Origin: Actinomycetota bacterium
GTDB taxonomy: Bacteria > Actinomycetota > Acidimicrobiia > Acidimicrobiales > Microtrichaceae
NCBI GenBank assembly: GCA_016703525.1
Contig: JADJBW010000001.1
Coordinates: 124,001-188,000 of the forward strand
Reading direction: 5' to 3'
Length of the DNA stretch: 64,000 nt
A program made the position numbers and the translations under genes. This document shows, piece after piece, positions 47,210 to 55,684 of the stretch. The notes beneath the pieces are model-generated. The model searched no databases, was not told the origin of the DNA, and saw only the letters and a program-made list of their open reading frames with translations. The first letter of the stretch is position 1, and each line of letters starts with the position of its first letter.

Positions 47210-48220
47210 ATGGCCCCGGTGTTGCCCACCGACGAGTATGTCGACGGTCTCCGCTCGGGCGACCGCACGATGCTGGCGCGGGCGATCACGCTCATCGAGA
47301 GTCGCCGCGCCGACCATCGCGTGCGAGCGGCAGAGGTGCTCGACGCCGTAATGCCGTTGACCGGACGGGCGCAGCGGGTCGGCATCACCGGCGTTCCGGG
47401 CGTCGGAAAGTCGACCTTCATCGACCAGTTCGGCAGCAATCTCACCGCGGAGGGCCGCCGCGTTGCGGTGCTTGCGGTCGACCCGACGAGCCAGCGCACG
47501 GGCGGTTCGATCCTGGGCGACAAGACCCGCATGGAACGCTTGAGCGTCGATCCGGCGGCCTTCGTTCGCCCGTCGCCGGCGGGCGCGACCCTCGGCGGCG
47601 TCACCCGGACGACGCGCGAGGCGATGCTGCTGTGCGAGGCAGCGAACTTCGACGTCGTCCTCGTCGAGACCGTGGGCGTGGGGCAGTCCGAGACGATCGT
47701 GGCCGACATGGTCGACTTCTTCCTGGTGCTCATGCTGTCGGGCGCCGGCGACGAACTGCAGGGGATCAAGAAGGGTGTGCTCGAGTTGGCCGACGCCGTG
47801 GCGGTGAACAAGGCCGACGGCGACAACGAGATCCGCGCTCGGGCGGCGGCGGCCGAGTATCGCCACGCGCTCCACCTGCTCTCGCCCACGAGCGCGGTGT
47901 GGACGCCGCCGGTGCTGACGTGCTCGGCGCTGGCCGACGTCGGTCTCGCCGAGATCTGGGCGCAGATCCGCCATCACCGGGAGGTCACCCAGGCGAGCGG
48001 CGAGTTCGATACGCGGCGCCAGGCCCAGCAGGTCCGCTGGATGTGGTCGATGATCGAGTCGCGGGTGATGGACGATTTCCGCGCGGCCGACGCCGTGGTG
48101 GCGCTGCTTGGAGACATCGAGCAATCGGTGCGTTCGGGGTCGATGGCGGCGAGCGCCGCCGCCGACAGGCTGCTGGCAGCGTTCGAGGCGAAGTCACCCA
48201 AAGACCGTGAAATGAGTTGA
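47210..48220 (+). CDS. meaB: Methylmalonyl-CoA mutase-associated GTPase MeaB
   Basis: The 336-aa G3E-type GTPase protects methylmalonyl-CoA mutase from inactivation and gates cofactor loading. Walker A is GVPGVGKS (61-68); LAVDPTSQRTGGSILGDKTRM and FVRPSPAGATLGGVTRTT are typical of MeaB; switch/base motifs ETVGVGQSE and VNKAD follow. The C-terminal helix region has the usual dimerisation arm. The ATG at 47210 is one base after the acyltransferase stop. Together with mutA and mutB it forms one functional unit. Confidence 0.95.
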   Translation: MAPVLPTDEYVDGLRSGDRTMLARAITLIESRRADHRVRAAEVLDAVMPLTGRAQRVGITGVPGVGKSTFIDQFGSNLTAEGRRVAVLAVDPTSQRTGGSILGDKTRMERLSVDPAAFVRPSPAGATLGGVTRTTREAMLLCEAANFDVVLVETVGVGQSETIVADMVDFFLVLMLSGAGDELQGIKKGVLELADAVAVNKADGDNEIRARAAAAEYRHALHLLSPTSAVWTPPVLTCSALADVGLAEIWAQIRHHREVTQASGEFDTRRQAQQVRWMWSMIESRVMDDFRAADAVVALLGDIEQSVRSGSMAASAAADRLLAAFEAKSPKDREMS

Positions 48221-48251
48221 AATTGAACCTCGTTCCTGGCACAACGTCGGG

Positions 48252-48944
48252 ATGCGGGTGGAGGCGTGGCGGATTCGTGGTGCGGTTGCGCTCGGCGCCG
48301 CGTTCGTCGTGCTCCCGGCGCCGGCAGCCGTTCCGGGCAGCGGCGAGACGACAGCGATCCCACGCGTCGAAACCCCCACGGACGCGACGGTCGCCGCATG
48401 GCTCGATGCCCGCGTGGTGCGGGTCGAATCCGATGCCTGCGGCCGCCGTCTCGTCGGAGCTGGGGTGCTGAGCGGGTCGACGATCATCACCAACCGCCAC
48501 GTCGTCGCGGGCGCCTCCGAGGTCACAGTGGTCGACCGCGACGGCGCGCACTCGGTGCGCGCCATGCGGTTCGCCACGGGGATCGACGTCGCCGTGCTGG
48601 AGGGCACCGACCTCTGGGCCGAGCCGATCGACCGAAACGACGGGGCAGCACCGGGCGCACCCGTCTGGACACGCGGCTATCCCGACGCCGGCCCCGCGGT
48701 CACGGTCGCGTCCAATCTCCGACGGCGACGCATGGGCGGCATCGCGGACCCCGCGCAGGTCTGGGAACTCGACACCGCGGTGCGACCGGGTCAGTCGGGA
48801 AGCCCGGTGATCGACAGCCGCCGCCGACTCGTCGGCCTGATCTACGCCTCGTCCTTCGAGGACGATGCCGGGCTGGCGATGGACGCGTCGACGGTGGTGT
48901 CGGGTGTCGCGACCGCGTCGGCGGTCCCCTTCAGCGACTGCTGA
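48252..48944 (+). CDS. Trypsin-like (S1) secreted serine protease
   Basis: The 230-aa protein has a signal peptide (about 1-25, RIRGAVALGAAFVVLPAPAA) and a chymotrypsin-fold catalytic domain. Catalytic residues are His in ITNRHVVAG, Asp in GIDVAVLEG and Ser in RPGQSGSPVID. The pattern fits periplasmic or secreted S1 proteases related to the DegP-like/MarP-type enzymes but without a PDZ domain. The substrate is unknown. It follows meaB by 31 bp on the same strand, with TGAAATTGAACC, similar to the oriC/gyrB element, in between. Confidence 0.87.
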   Translation: MRVEAWRIRGAVALGAAFVVLPAPAAVPGSGETTAIPRVETPTDATVAAWLDARVVRVESDACGRRLVGAGVLSGSTIITNRHVVAGASEVTVVDRDGAHSVRAMRFATGIDVAVLEGTDLWAEPIDRNDGAAPGAPVWTRGYPDAGPAVTVASNLRRRRMGGIADPAQVWELDTAVRPGQSGSPVIDSRRRLVGLIYASSFEDDAGLAMDASTVVSGVATASAVPFSDC

Positions 48945-48971
48945 GCCGCCGCGCGGACCGCAACGCCACCG

Positions 48972-49883
48972 TCAGCCAGTCGCGCCGGGCTCGTTCCAGC
49001 ACCACGGCGTGCGCGGGAGCCGACTCGGATCGAAGCGCGACCGCAATGTTGCAAGATCGATGTGCTGGTCGCGTCGGCACAACCCGAGCGAGGCGGCCAG
49101 CAGGGTTCGCGTGGCCGCGACCGACTCGCCCCGTGCGGCTCGGTCGGCGAGGGTGACGGCGCCGTCGCGCTTCGCGAGCCGGTCGCCCCGGTGGTTGAGC
49201 ACCAGCGGCACGTGCGCGTAGCCGGGTGAGCGCCACCCGAGCAGCCCGGCGAGGTGGATCTGCGTCGGCGTCGACGACAACAGGTCGTCGCCGCGCACGA
49301 CCAGCTCCACGCCGTCGGCCACATCGTCGACCACGACCGCGAGTTGATAGGCGGGCACCCCATCGTTTCGGCGCAGCACCACGTCGTCGATCATGCCCGT
49401 GGTCGGCCCGGCGAGTGCGTCGACGAAGGTGACCGACCGACCCGTGCCCCGCAGCCGGAGCGCGGGGCGACGCCCGTCGGCCTCGCGTCGTGCGCGCTCC
49501 GACTCGGTGAGGTCGCGGCACACGCCGGGGTAGCGGCCGACCACCCCATGAGGCGCTGCCGCCGCCTCGGCGATCTCGCGGCGCGTGCAATAGCACCGGT
49601 ACACCAACCCCGCTTGTTCGAGCCGGCCGATCGCAGCGTCGTAGCGGTTGAAATGGTCGGAGGAGCGTTCGACGTCGCCGTCCCAGTCGATGCCGAGCGA
49701 GCGGAGGTCGTCGAGTTGGCGCACCGCATTGGCCTCCGACGAGGTGACTCGGTCGAGATCGTCGATCCGCAGCGTGAAGCGTGCGCCGTCGTGGCGGGCC
49801 CACAGCCACGCGACGAGTGCTGTGCGCAGGTTGCCGAGGTGCAGGTCGCCGGTTGGGCTCGGCGCGAAACGTCCCGATGGCAC
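48972..49883 (-). CDS. gluQ: Glutamyl-Q tRNA(Asp) synthetase
   Basis: The 303-aa protein is a truncated glutamyl-tRNA synthetase homologue that adds glutamate to the queuosine base of tRNA-Asp. It has the HIGH-like motif SPTGDLHLGNL, zinc-site cysteines (YRCYCTRRE and YPGVC), and the KMSKS-like RLAKRDGAV; it lacks the anticodon-binding domain, as expected. The GTG start at 49883 gives PSGRFAPSPTG, matching the family. The larger frame to 50516 is on the opposite strand of two other genes and is not real. Queuosine synthesis genes are not in the window. Confidence 0.92.
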   Translation of the reverse strand: MPSGRFAPSPTGDLHLGNLRTALVAWLWARHDGARFTLRIDDLDRVTSSEANAVRQLDDLRSLGIDWDGDVERSSDHFNRYDAAIGRLEQAGLVYRCYCTRREIAEAAAAPHGVVGRYPGVCRDLTESERARREADGRRPALRLRGTGRSVTFVDALAGPTTGMIDDVVLRRNDGVPAYQLAVVVDDVADGVELVVRGDDLLSSTPTQIHLAGLLGWRSPGYAHVPLVLNHRGDRLAKRDGAVTLADRAARGESVAATRTLLAASLGLCRRDQHIDLATLRSRFDPSRLPRTPWCWNEPGATG

Positions 49884-49979
49884 GGGCCCAGTCTCGCCGA
49901 TCGGGAGCGCACCTGCGGCCCGCGCCGGTAGGGTCGAGCGGGGCCGTCGGGGCAGGCGGCGAAGGGGAAGGGGAGAGCG

Positions 49980-50531
49980 ATGTCGGCGAACGCACCTCGG
50001 GCGGTTCCGGGAATCCACCACGTCGCCTATGCGACCCGTGACACCGCTGCGACGGTGCGCTTCTACGAGGAACTGCTCGGGTTCCCGCTGGTGAACACCG
50101 AGATCGACGGTGGGCCCGACGGGTTCATGCGGCACCTCTTCTTCGACACCGGCGACGGTGTGTGCATCGCCTTCTTCGAACTGCACAACATGGGTGAACG
50201 GGCCGACTTCGATACGGCCGTGTCGACCGCGGCCGGCCTGCCCGTGTGGGTCAACCACATCGCGTTCGGCGCGACCGAGGAGCGCCAGCGCGCCGTGCGG
50301 GAGCGCCTCGATGCCGCCGGAATCGAACCGCTCATGGACATCGACCACGGGTGGTGTCACTCCCTGTACTACCTCGACCCCAACAACATCATGATCGAGT
50401 TCTGCCGCGACACTCCCGGAATCGAAGCCGATCCGGCGACGGCGCACGAACTGCTGACGGCCACCTCGCGTCCGCGTCCCGCAGCGAAGGTGACCCTCCA
50501 CGAAGGAGCGTCCCATGCCCCGACTCCGTGA
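49980..50531 (+). CDS. VOC-family (glyoxalase/dioxygenase-fold) protein
   Basis: The 183-aa protein has the VOC fold pattern: IHHVAYATRDTAATVRFYEELLGFPLV, a second betabetabeta half with VNHIAFGATEERQRAVRERLDAAGIEPL, and metal-ligand-like His and Glu (HHV, and IEFCRD near residue 140). VOC enzymes include glyoxalase I, extradiol dioxygenases and resistance proteins; the exact reaction is not evident. It starts at an ATG 96 bp downstream of the divergent gluQ, and its 3-prime end overlaps the CMD gene by 17 bp, so it heads a three-gene operon with CMD and P450. Confidence 0.85.
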   Translation: MSANAPRAVPGIHHVAYATRDTAATVRFYEELLGFPLVNTEIDGGPDGFMRHLFFDTGDGVCIAFFELHNMGERADFDTAVSTAAGLPVWVNHIAFGATEERQRAVRERLDAAGIEPLMDIDHGWCHSLYYLDPNNIMIEFCRDTPGIEADPATAHELLTATSRPRPAAKVTLHEGASHAPTP

Positions 50532-51162
50532 AGTCCCGCGCTCCGAGGTGAGCGCGCCGGTCGTGGAGATGATGTATCAGTTCCTGTTCGCCGATCGCGA
50601 CCCGGTGGCCGAACCGGGTACGACGACCGGCACGCCAGGCGACTGGTGGACCGTGTTTGCGCTGGTTCCCGACATCTTCGAGCATGCGGTGCAGGGGTTC
50701 GGGATCTATCGCAGTTCGAAACGGTTCCTCGACCCTGAGTTGCGCGAGCTCGGCCAAACCAGGGCCGGCTGGGCTGTCGGTAGCCAGTTCGTGTTCTCGC
50801 AACACTCCAAGTCGTGCCGCCTGCTCGGCATGAGCGACGAGAAGATCGCGGCGATCGCGTACTGGCAGAGCTCGGAACTGTTCGACCAGCGCGAGCGGTC
50901 CGTGTTGGCCTATACCGACGCGCTCGCGCTGCAGAGCGGGCGCATGCACGACGGGCTCTTCGATGCGTTGCGCGCCCATCTCTGCGACGAGGAGATCCTC
51001 GAACTCACCTACATCATCGGCCTGTACGTGATGCACGCGATCATGAGCCGGGCGCTGCGGACCGAGTGGGACGACCGCGACGACCCGATCGTCGAGATCG
51101 AGTCGCCTGCCGGGTTCGCCGGCTACGAGGTAGGTGCGGTCGTCCGCGGCGGGGTCGAATGA
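50515..51162 (+). CDS. Carboxymuconolactone decarboxylase (AhpD)-family protein
   Basis: The 215-aa protein has the CMD/AhpD helical pattern: LDPELRELGQTRAGWAVGSQFVFSQHSKSCRLLGMSDEKIAAIAYW, then SELFDQRERSVLAYTDALALQSGRM and ELTYIIGLYVMHAIMSRALRTE. The usual CxxC of AhpD is not present (FSQHSKSC has a single Cys), so peroxidase reduction is unlikely; a decarboxylase- or isomerase-like role is more plausible. The 17-bp overlap with the VOC gene and 4-bp overlap with the P450 gene make it part of a compact operon. Confidence 0.83.
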   Translation: MPRLREVPRSEVSAPVVEMMYQFLFADRDPVAEPGTTTGTPGDWWTVFALVPDIFEHAVQGFGIYRSSKRFLDPELRELGQTRAGWAVGSQFVFSQHSKSCRLLGMSDEKIAAIAYWQSSELFDQRERSVLAYTDALALQSGRMHDGLFDALRAHLCDEEILELTYIIGLYVMHAIMSRALRTEWDDRDDPIVEIESPAGFAGYEVGAVVRGGVE

Positions 51163-52436
51163 GCACGACCGCCGGTCAGGCCGACGCATCCGATTCCCCG
51201 GTCACGATGAACCCGGCCGAGGCCGATGCACTCCTCGAGTCGGTCATCTTCGACGACGAGGGCCGCCAGGACCCGGTGCCGGTCTACCGTCGGCTGCACG
51301 CCGAGTCGCCCTGGTGGCACTCCACCTACGGCATGACCGTCGTGTCGCGCTACGACGATGCGCTCGCGACGTTGCGCAATCCCCGATGGGGCCGCCCGGA
51401 GCCGGGCATGGACCTGCCCGCTCCGTTCGGCCAACCCCCCGGCCGCGTGCGTGTGGTGCAGCCGTCGCGCACGATGCTGCTGCTCAACCCGCCCGACCAC
51501 ACCCGCATCCGGGGTCTGGTGAGTCGTGCCTTCACGCCGCGTCGGGTCGACGATCTTCGTCCGCGGATCGCGGCGCTCCTCGATCCGATCCTCGATGCGG
51601 CGGCGCAGCGCGGATCGATCGAGCTGATGGCCGAGCTCGCGGTGCCGTTCCCGGTCGCGGTGATCTCCGAGTTGATGGGCGTGCCGCACGATGAGACCGG
51701 AAGGTTCGTGTCGCTCGTGCGTGACACCACAGCGTTCATCGACGCGGCGGCCGATGGCGAGGCAATCGAGCGTGCCACGACGTCGGCGATGGAGCTCGCC
51801 GGCTACTTCGTGGGGCTGATCGAGGAGAAGCGTCGCACGCCCGACGACGGGCTGCTGAGCGCGCTCATCGAGGTTGAGGCCGAGGGCGACCGGCTCAACC
51901 TCGAGGAACTCGTGTCGAACACGATGCTGCTGTACGCCGCCGGGTTCGAGACCACGTCGAACCTGATCGGCAACGGTGTGTGGGCGCTGCTGCGTCACCC
52001 CGACCAGCTCGACCGGCTGCGTGCCGACCGGTCCCTGCTGCCCTCCGCGGTGTGGGAGGTCCTGCGCTATGACAGCCCGGTGCAGCTGAATGCCCGCACC
52101 GCGCTCGGCGACGACGAGTGCTTCGGCGAGCCGGTCGAGCGCGGCACCCAGGTGATGGTGCTGCAGGGAGCCGCGAATCACGACGCGACCGTCTACACCG
52201 ATCCCGATCGCTTCGACGTGGGGCGGTTCGTCGCCTCCGACGTGGCGCCGCCGCTCAGCTTCGGCTTCGGGGCGCACCACTGCCTGGGAGCGCACCTGGC
52301 GCGCGCCGAGGGCGAGATCGTGTTCGCCGAGTTGCTCCGGCGCTTCGAACACTGGGAACTCGACGGCCCGACGCCCCGCTATCGCCCGAGCTTCACGCTG
52401 CGGGGGCTCGACTCGATGCGTGTCGCCCTGGCCTGA
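51159..52436 (+). CDS. Cytochrome P450
   Basis: The 425-aa P450 has the I-helix motif YAAGFETTSN, ExxR in VWEVLRYDS, and the haem loop FGFGAHHCLGAHLARAE with Cys375 as the axial ligand. N-terminal sequence (PVPVYRRLHAESPWWHS, then GMTVVSRYDDALATLRNPRW) matches actinobacterial soluble P450s such as the CYP105/107-like type that hydroxylate steroids, macrolides or terpenes. Ferredoxin partners are not in the window. The ATG at 51159 overlaps the CMD stop. The operon (VOC, CMD, P450) suggests breakdown or modification of an aromatic or steroid-like compound, by inference. Confidence 0.93.
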   Translation: MSTTAGQADASDSPVTMNPAEADALLESVIFDDEGRQDPVPVYRRLHAESPWWHSTYGMTVVSRYDDALATLRNPRWGRPEPGMDLPAPFGQPPGRVRVVQPSRTMLLLNPPDHTRIRGLVSRAFTPRRVDDLRPRIAALLDPILDAAAQRGSIELMAELAVPFPVAVISELMGVPHDETGRFVSLVRDTTAFIDAAADGEAIERATTSAMELAGYFVGLIEEKRRTPDDGLLSALIEVEAEGDRLNLEELVSNTMLLYAAGFETTSNLIGNGVWALLRHPDQLDRLRADRSLLPSAVWEVLRYDSPVQLNARTALGDDECFGEPVERGTQVMVLQGAANHDATVYTDPDRFDVGRFVASDVAPPLSFGFGAHHCLGAHLARAEGEIVFAELLRRFEHWELDGPTPRYRPSFTLRGLDSMRVALA

Positions 52437-52509
52437 CAGCAGCCGGACAGCGACCCGATCTGACTGACCCGCCGTGACTCGACCGGCGGAGCGGCGGAGC
52501 GCGCCGACG

Positions 52510-53319
52510 TCAGATGCCTTCCTTGCGGGCGCGGAGCACCAGCGTCGCGGGCACCCAGGCGTCGAGCGGGCTGCGGTAGGGGGAGTCGGGCGAGCGGTCG
52601 GGCTCCGGTTCGAGGAACGTGTCGACGCGGAAGTTGGTGCGCTGGAGCGCGAGGAACACGTCGGAGGCGCGGTGCGGCTGCACGTCGCCGGCGGCGTCGC
52701 CGACGGACCAGCCGACGGTCGATCCGTCGAACGCCGTGCGAGCGAGGCGGACCCGGCCGTCGTCGTCGCTCTCGGTCATCAGGTGGAGCGGGTGCGGAAG
52801 CGTGATGACGATCGTCGCCTCGGGCCGCAACACACGGTGCACCTGACGGAAGACCCGCTGCAGATCCCACACACCTGCGAGCGAATACACCGCGAGGGCG
52901 ACATCGATCTGATCTGCTCGCACGAAGGGCAGTTCGGCCAGGTCGGACTGGTGGAACTCGACCCGAACATCGTGCTCCTCCGCCAGGCGCCGCGCGGCGG
53001 CGACCCGCTCGGCCGACGGATCGACCGAGATGACCTTCGCGCCCGCTCGTGCCAGGGCCACGGCGTTCGCGCCGTTGCCACACCCGAGTTCGAGCACGCG
53101 GCGACCCTCCACCGATGCCACGAGTCGGCCGTGCGTTCCGTCGACCAGGTCGGGTCCGAGCCGAATCGCCGCGGTGTCGGGCGTCGATCCGACGGGGAAC
53201 GCCACCGAGGGAATGCCGGGGGTGTCGCTCGGGCTGTGAACGAGCGTCGGCCTGGGCGACAGGTTGCCGGCGGAGGGGTGACGTGGAGCGGGTGGTCGAG
53301 GCAAGGTCGGCGGTGTCAC
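52510..53319 (-). CDS. Class I SAM-dependent methyltransferase
   Basis: The 269-aa protein has the Rossmann-like methyltransferase motif I VLELGCGNGANAVALARAG, motif II with VEFHQSDLAELPF, and VALAVYSLAGVWDLQRVFRQVHRVLRPEATIVITLPHP. About 60 disordered residues precede the domain. The substrate cannot be assigned; the sequence resembles generic ubiE/arsenite-type methyltransferases only at the nucleotide-binding motifs. The GTG at 53319 was used. It is convergent with the P450 gene and lies 76 bp from the ino1 gene start region. Confidence 0.82.
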   Translation of the reverse strand: MTPPTLPRPPAPRHPSAGNLSPRPTLVHSPSDTPGIPSVAFPVGSTPDTAAIRLGPDLVDGTHGRLVASVEGRRVLELGCGNGANAVALARAGAKVISVDPSAERVAAARRLAEEHDVRVEFHQSDLAELPFVRADQIDVALAVYSLAGVWDLQRVFRQVHRVLRPEATIVITLPHPLHLMTESDDDGRVRLARTAFDGSTVGWSVGDAAGDVQPHRASDVFLALQRTNFRVDTFLEPEPDRSPDSPYRSPLDAWVPATLVLRARKEGI

Positions 53320-53395
53320 GAATCAACTCTGTCCGATTCGGCACCGTCGCCCGCGGATGCCCACCCGCCCCGCTGCGGAGCGCGACCGCCCCAAC

Positions 53396-54490
53396 TCACG
53401 CGGTGCCGGCGGCGAAGTCCTCGACCATCTGACGTGCGATGTCGTCGTGATGCTGCACCGGCGGGCTCTTCATGAAGTAGGCCGACGCACCCTCGACCGG
53501 ACCGCCGATGCCGCGGTCGAGCGCGACCTTGGCGCAGCGCAGTGCATCGATGATGACACCCGCCGAGTTGGGCGAGTCCCAGACTTCGAGCTTCAACTCC
53601 ACGTTGAGCGGCACGTCGCCGAAGTTGCGGCCCTCCAGGCGGATATAGGCCCACTTGCGGTCGTCGAGCCATTCGACGTGGTCGGACGGGCCGATGTGTA
53701 CGTCGCGGGCGTCGATCGGGTTGTCGAGCTGACTGGTGACGGCCTGGGTTTTCGAGATCTTCTTCGACTCGAGACGCTCGCGCTCCAACATGTTCTTGAA
53801 GTCCATGTTGCCGCCCACATTGAGCTGGTAGGTCCGGTCGAGCACCATGCCGCGGTCTTCGAACAGCCGAGCGAGGATCCGGTGCACGATCGTTGCGCCG
53901 ACCTGGCTCTTGATGTCGTCGCCCACGATCGGCACGCCGGCCGCGGTGAACTTCGCCGCCCACTCGGGGTCGGAGGCGATGAACACCGGGATGGCGTTGA
54001 CGAAGGCGACCCCGGCGTCGAGGCATGCCTGCGCGTAGTACTTCTGCGCTTGCTCCGAGCCGACGGGCAGGTAGCTCACCAGCACGTCGGCCTGCGCGTC
54101 CCGGAGGGCCTGCGCCACATCGATCGGTTCGGCCGGCGACTCCTCGCAGGTGAGGCGGTAGTACTTGCCGAACCCGTCGAGGGTCGGGCCCCGCTGCACC
54201 GTCACACCGGTCTCCGGCACCGGCGCGAATCGGATCGTGTTGTTCTGTCCGGCGAAGATCGCCTTGGCCGTGTCGATACCGACCTTGGTCGCGTCGACGT
54301 CGAACGCGGCGACAAGGTCGATGTCGCGGATGTGGTAGCCGCCGAGCTCCACGTGCATGAGCCCGGGAACGTCGTCGTTCGGGTCGGCTTCGCGGTAGTA
54401 CTCAAGCCCCTGGATCAGCGAGCTGGCGCAGTTGCCGACCCCGGCGATCGCCAGCCGGATTCGTGAACCGTCGGTGTGATTGGTGGTCAT
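53396..54490 (-). CDS. ino1: Myo-inositol-1-phosphate synthase
   Basis: The 364-aa enzyme converts glucose-6-phosphate to myo-inositol-1-phosphate, the first step toward phosphatidylinositol and mycothiol in actinobacteria. It has the NAD motif IAGVGNCASSLIQGLEYY, SYLPVGSEQAQKYYAQAC, VGDDIKSQVGATIVHRILARLF and NVGGNMDFKNMLERERLESKKISKTQAV. The ATG at 54490 is preceded by GGAGGTACCTCC and overlaps the PadR stop (ATGA), so regulator and enzyme are made together. The first domain matches the prokaryotic Ino1 length. Confidence 0.95.
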   Translation of the reverse strand: MTTNHTDGSRIRLAIAGVGNCASSLIQGLEYYREADPNDDVPGLMHVELGGYHIRDIDLVAAFDVDATKVGIDTAKAIFAGQNNTIRFAPVPETGVTVQRGPTLDGFGKYYRLTCEESPAEPIDVAQALRDAQADVLVSYLPVGSEQAQKYYAQACLDAGVAFVNAIPVFIASDPEWAAKFTAAGVPIVGDDIKSQVGATIVHRILARLFEDRGMVLDRTYQLNVGGNMDFKNMLERERLESKKISKTQAVTSQLDNPIDARDVHIGPSDHVEWLDDRKWAYIRLEGRNFGDVPLNVELKLEVWDSPNSAGVIIDALRCAKVALDRGIGGPVEGASAYFMKSPPVQHHDDIARQMVEDFAAGTA

Positions 54491-55164
54491 GTGGAGGTAC
54501 CTCCGGAGGGAGAGGCCGCGACATCTGCGACGGCCGGGTCGAGGGAATCGGGTGCCGGGTGCAGAGCAGCTCGCTCGGACATGAGCAGCTCCTCGAGCCA
54601 GGCGCGTTCGCGCTGCGCCCGCTCGTTCTGGAAGGCAACGAGCGAGCGGCGATAACGATCGAGTTCGTCGGTCGGGCACGGCGCGGCGCCGCGCCGCGCG
54701 GTGCGGCCGCGGCGCTCGTCGGCCATGTGATCGAGCGAGCGCAGGCGAGCTTCGAACAGGCTGATCCGTCGTTCCGGCGACAGGTGTCGACAGAAGGCGA
54801 CGCGAACGGCGAAGGAACGATCGTCGCCGTCGGGATCGTCGAGCAGGTCCGCGAGGCGGCTGCTGCCGCCATCGGTGATCGAGTACACCTTGCGGGCGCG
54901 CGGCGACGGCGACCCGCTGCGCGAACGCGTCCGGGCGCGAAAGGCGGCGACCTCCGCACCGAGCGAGGGCATGGGCGGTGCGGCCGGCGCGACCGCGTCG
55001 TCGACCACGACATGCCCGGCTCGTTCGAGCCGAGACAGCGCGGGATACAGCGAGCCGAACGACACCGACGACCAGGGGCCGATCACGTCGGTGATGCGCT
55101 TCTTCAGTTCGTAGCCGTGGAGGCTGCCGTCGCTGAGGACGCCGAGGATCGCCGTTTCGAGCAC
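54487..55164 (-). CDS. PadR-family transcriptional regulator
   Basis: The 225-aa protein has the PadR winged helix (LETAILGVLSDGSLHGYELKKRITDVIGPWSSVSFGSLYPALSRLERAGHVVV), then a disordered Ala/Arg/Ser-rich insertion and a PadR-type helical dimerisation tail. PadR proteins repress their own operon until a ligand binds. It is coupled by ATGA to ino1, an arrangement seen in other actinobacteria, so it probably controls inositol synthesis; a ligand cannot be inferred. The direct repeat TCGATATA upstream is the likely binding site. Confidence 0.88.
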   Translation of the reverse strand: MLETAILGVLSDGSLHGYELKKRITDVIGPWSSVSFGSLYPALSRLERAGHVVVDDAVAPAAPPMPSLGAEVAAFRARTRSRSGSPSPRARKVYSITDGGSSRLADLLDDPDGDDRSFAVRVAFCRHLSPERRISLFEARLRSLDHMADERRGRTARRGAAPCPTDELDRYRRSLVAFQNERAQRERAWLEELLMSERAALHPAPDSLDPAVADVAASPSGGTST

Positions 55165-55181
55165 CGCCGTACGCTAGCGCG

Positions 55182-55215
55182 TCGATATATCGGATGACTG
55201 CATCGATTCGATATA
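55182..55215. promoter_or_regulatory. Candidate PadR operator
   Basis: TCGATATA occurs at 55182-55189 and again at 55208-55215, 26 bp apart. The first copy lies in a perfect CGATATATCG palindrome (55183-55192). The segment is AT-rich for this genome, lies 18-51 bp upstream of the PadR start, and overlaps the likely divergent promoters of padR-ino1 and DUF5318. Confidence 0.55.
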
Positions 55216-55276
55216 ACGCCTCGCGAGGCCCCGCGTGGCACACGTTGAGCGGTTGGTTCTCACTACCCTGATCTCC

Positions 55277-55681
55277 GTGCAGTTCCCCTCCACACGCGGT
55301 GAGGGCCGCCCCGGCGGAGCCCCCGGAGTGGTCGACTACCGCCTCGACCGCCGACGGCTGTTGCGCGCGTTTCGCGCCGGCTCGCTCGACCGGGAGGACG
55401 TGTGCGACGCGCAGATCGAGTTGCTGCGCGTCGCCAAGAACTACTCATCAGCGGCGCCGGTGCGGTGTCCCGTGTGCGACGAGCGATCCCTGCGCCACGT
55501 TCGCTTCGTGTTCGGACCACGACTCCCGGCGAACGGTCGGTGCATCAACTCCGCCGCCGAACTCGAACGGCTGGCGCAGAAGTCGGGCACGTACCACTGC
55601 TACCTCGTCGAGGTGTGCCTGGACTGTCGCTGGAACCACTTGCTCTCCACGTTTCCGCTGCGTTCGCAGCGGAGCGCCTGA
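55277..55681 (+). CDS. DUF5318 family protein
   Basis: The 134-aa protein matches the DUF5318 pattern: VVDYRLDRRRLLRAFRAGSLDREDVCDAQIEL, then CPVCDERSLRHVRFVFGPRLP, and EVCLDCRWNHLLSTFPL. Two CxxC pairs suggest a structural zinc. The family is restricted to actinobacteria and genes often sit, as here, immediately before a class A penicillin-binding protein gene. The GTG at 55277 was used. The function is unknown. Confidence 0.85.
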   Translation: MQFPSTRGEGRPGGAPGVVDYRLDRRRLLRAFRAGSLDREDVCDAQIELLRVAKNYSSAAPVRCPVCDERSLRHVRFVFGPRLPANGRCINSAAELERLAQKSGTYHCYLVEVCLDCRWNHLLSTFPLRSQRSA

Positions 55682-55684
55682 CCC

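Noticed and set aside
54900..55000. Ala/Arg-rich insertion in PadR as a frameshift
   Set aside because: Both flanks stay in the same frame and the PadR tail resumes normally, so it is a disordered linker.
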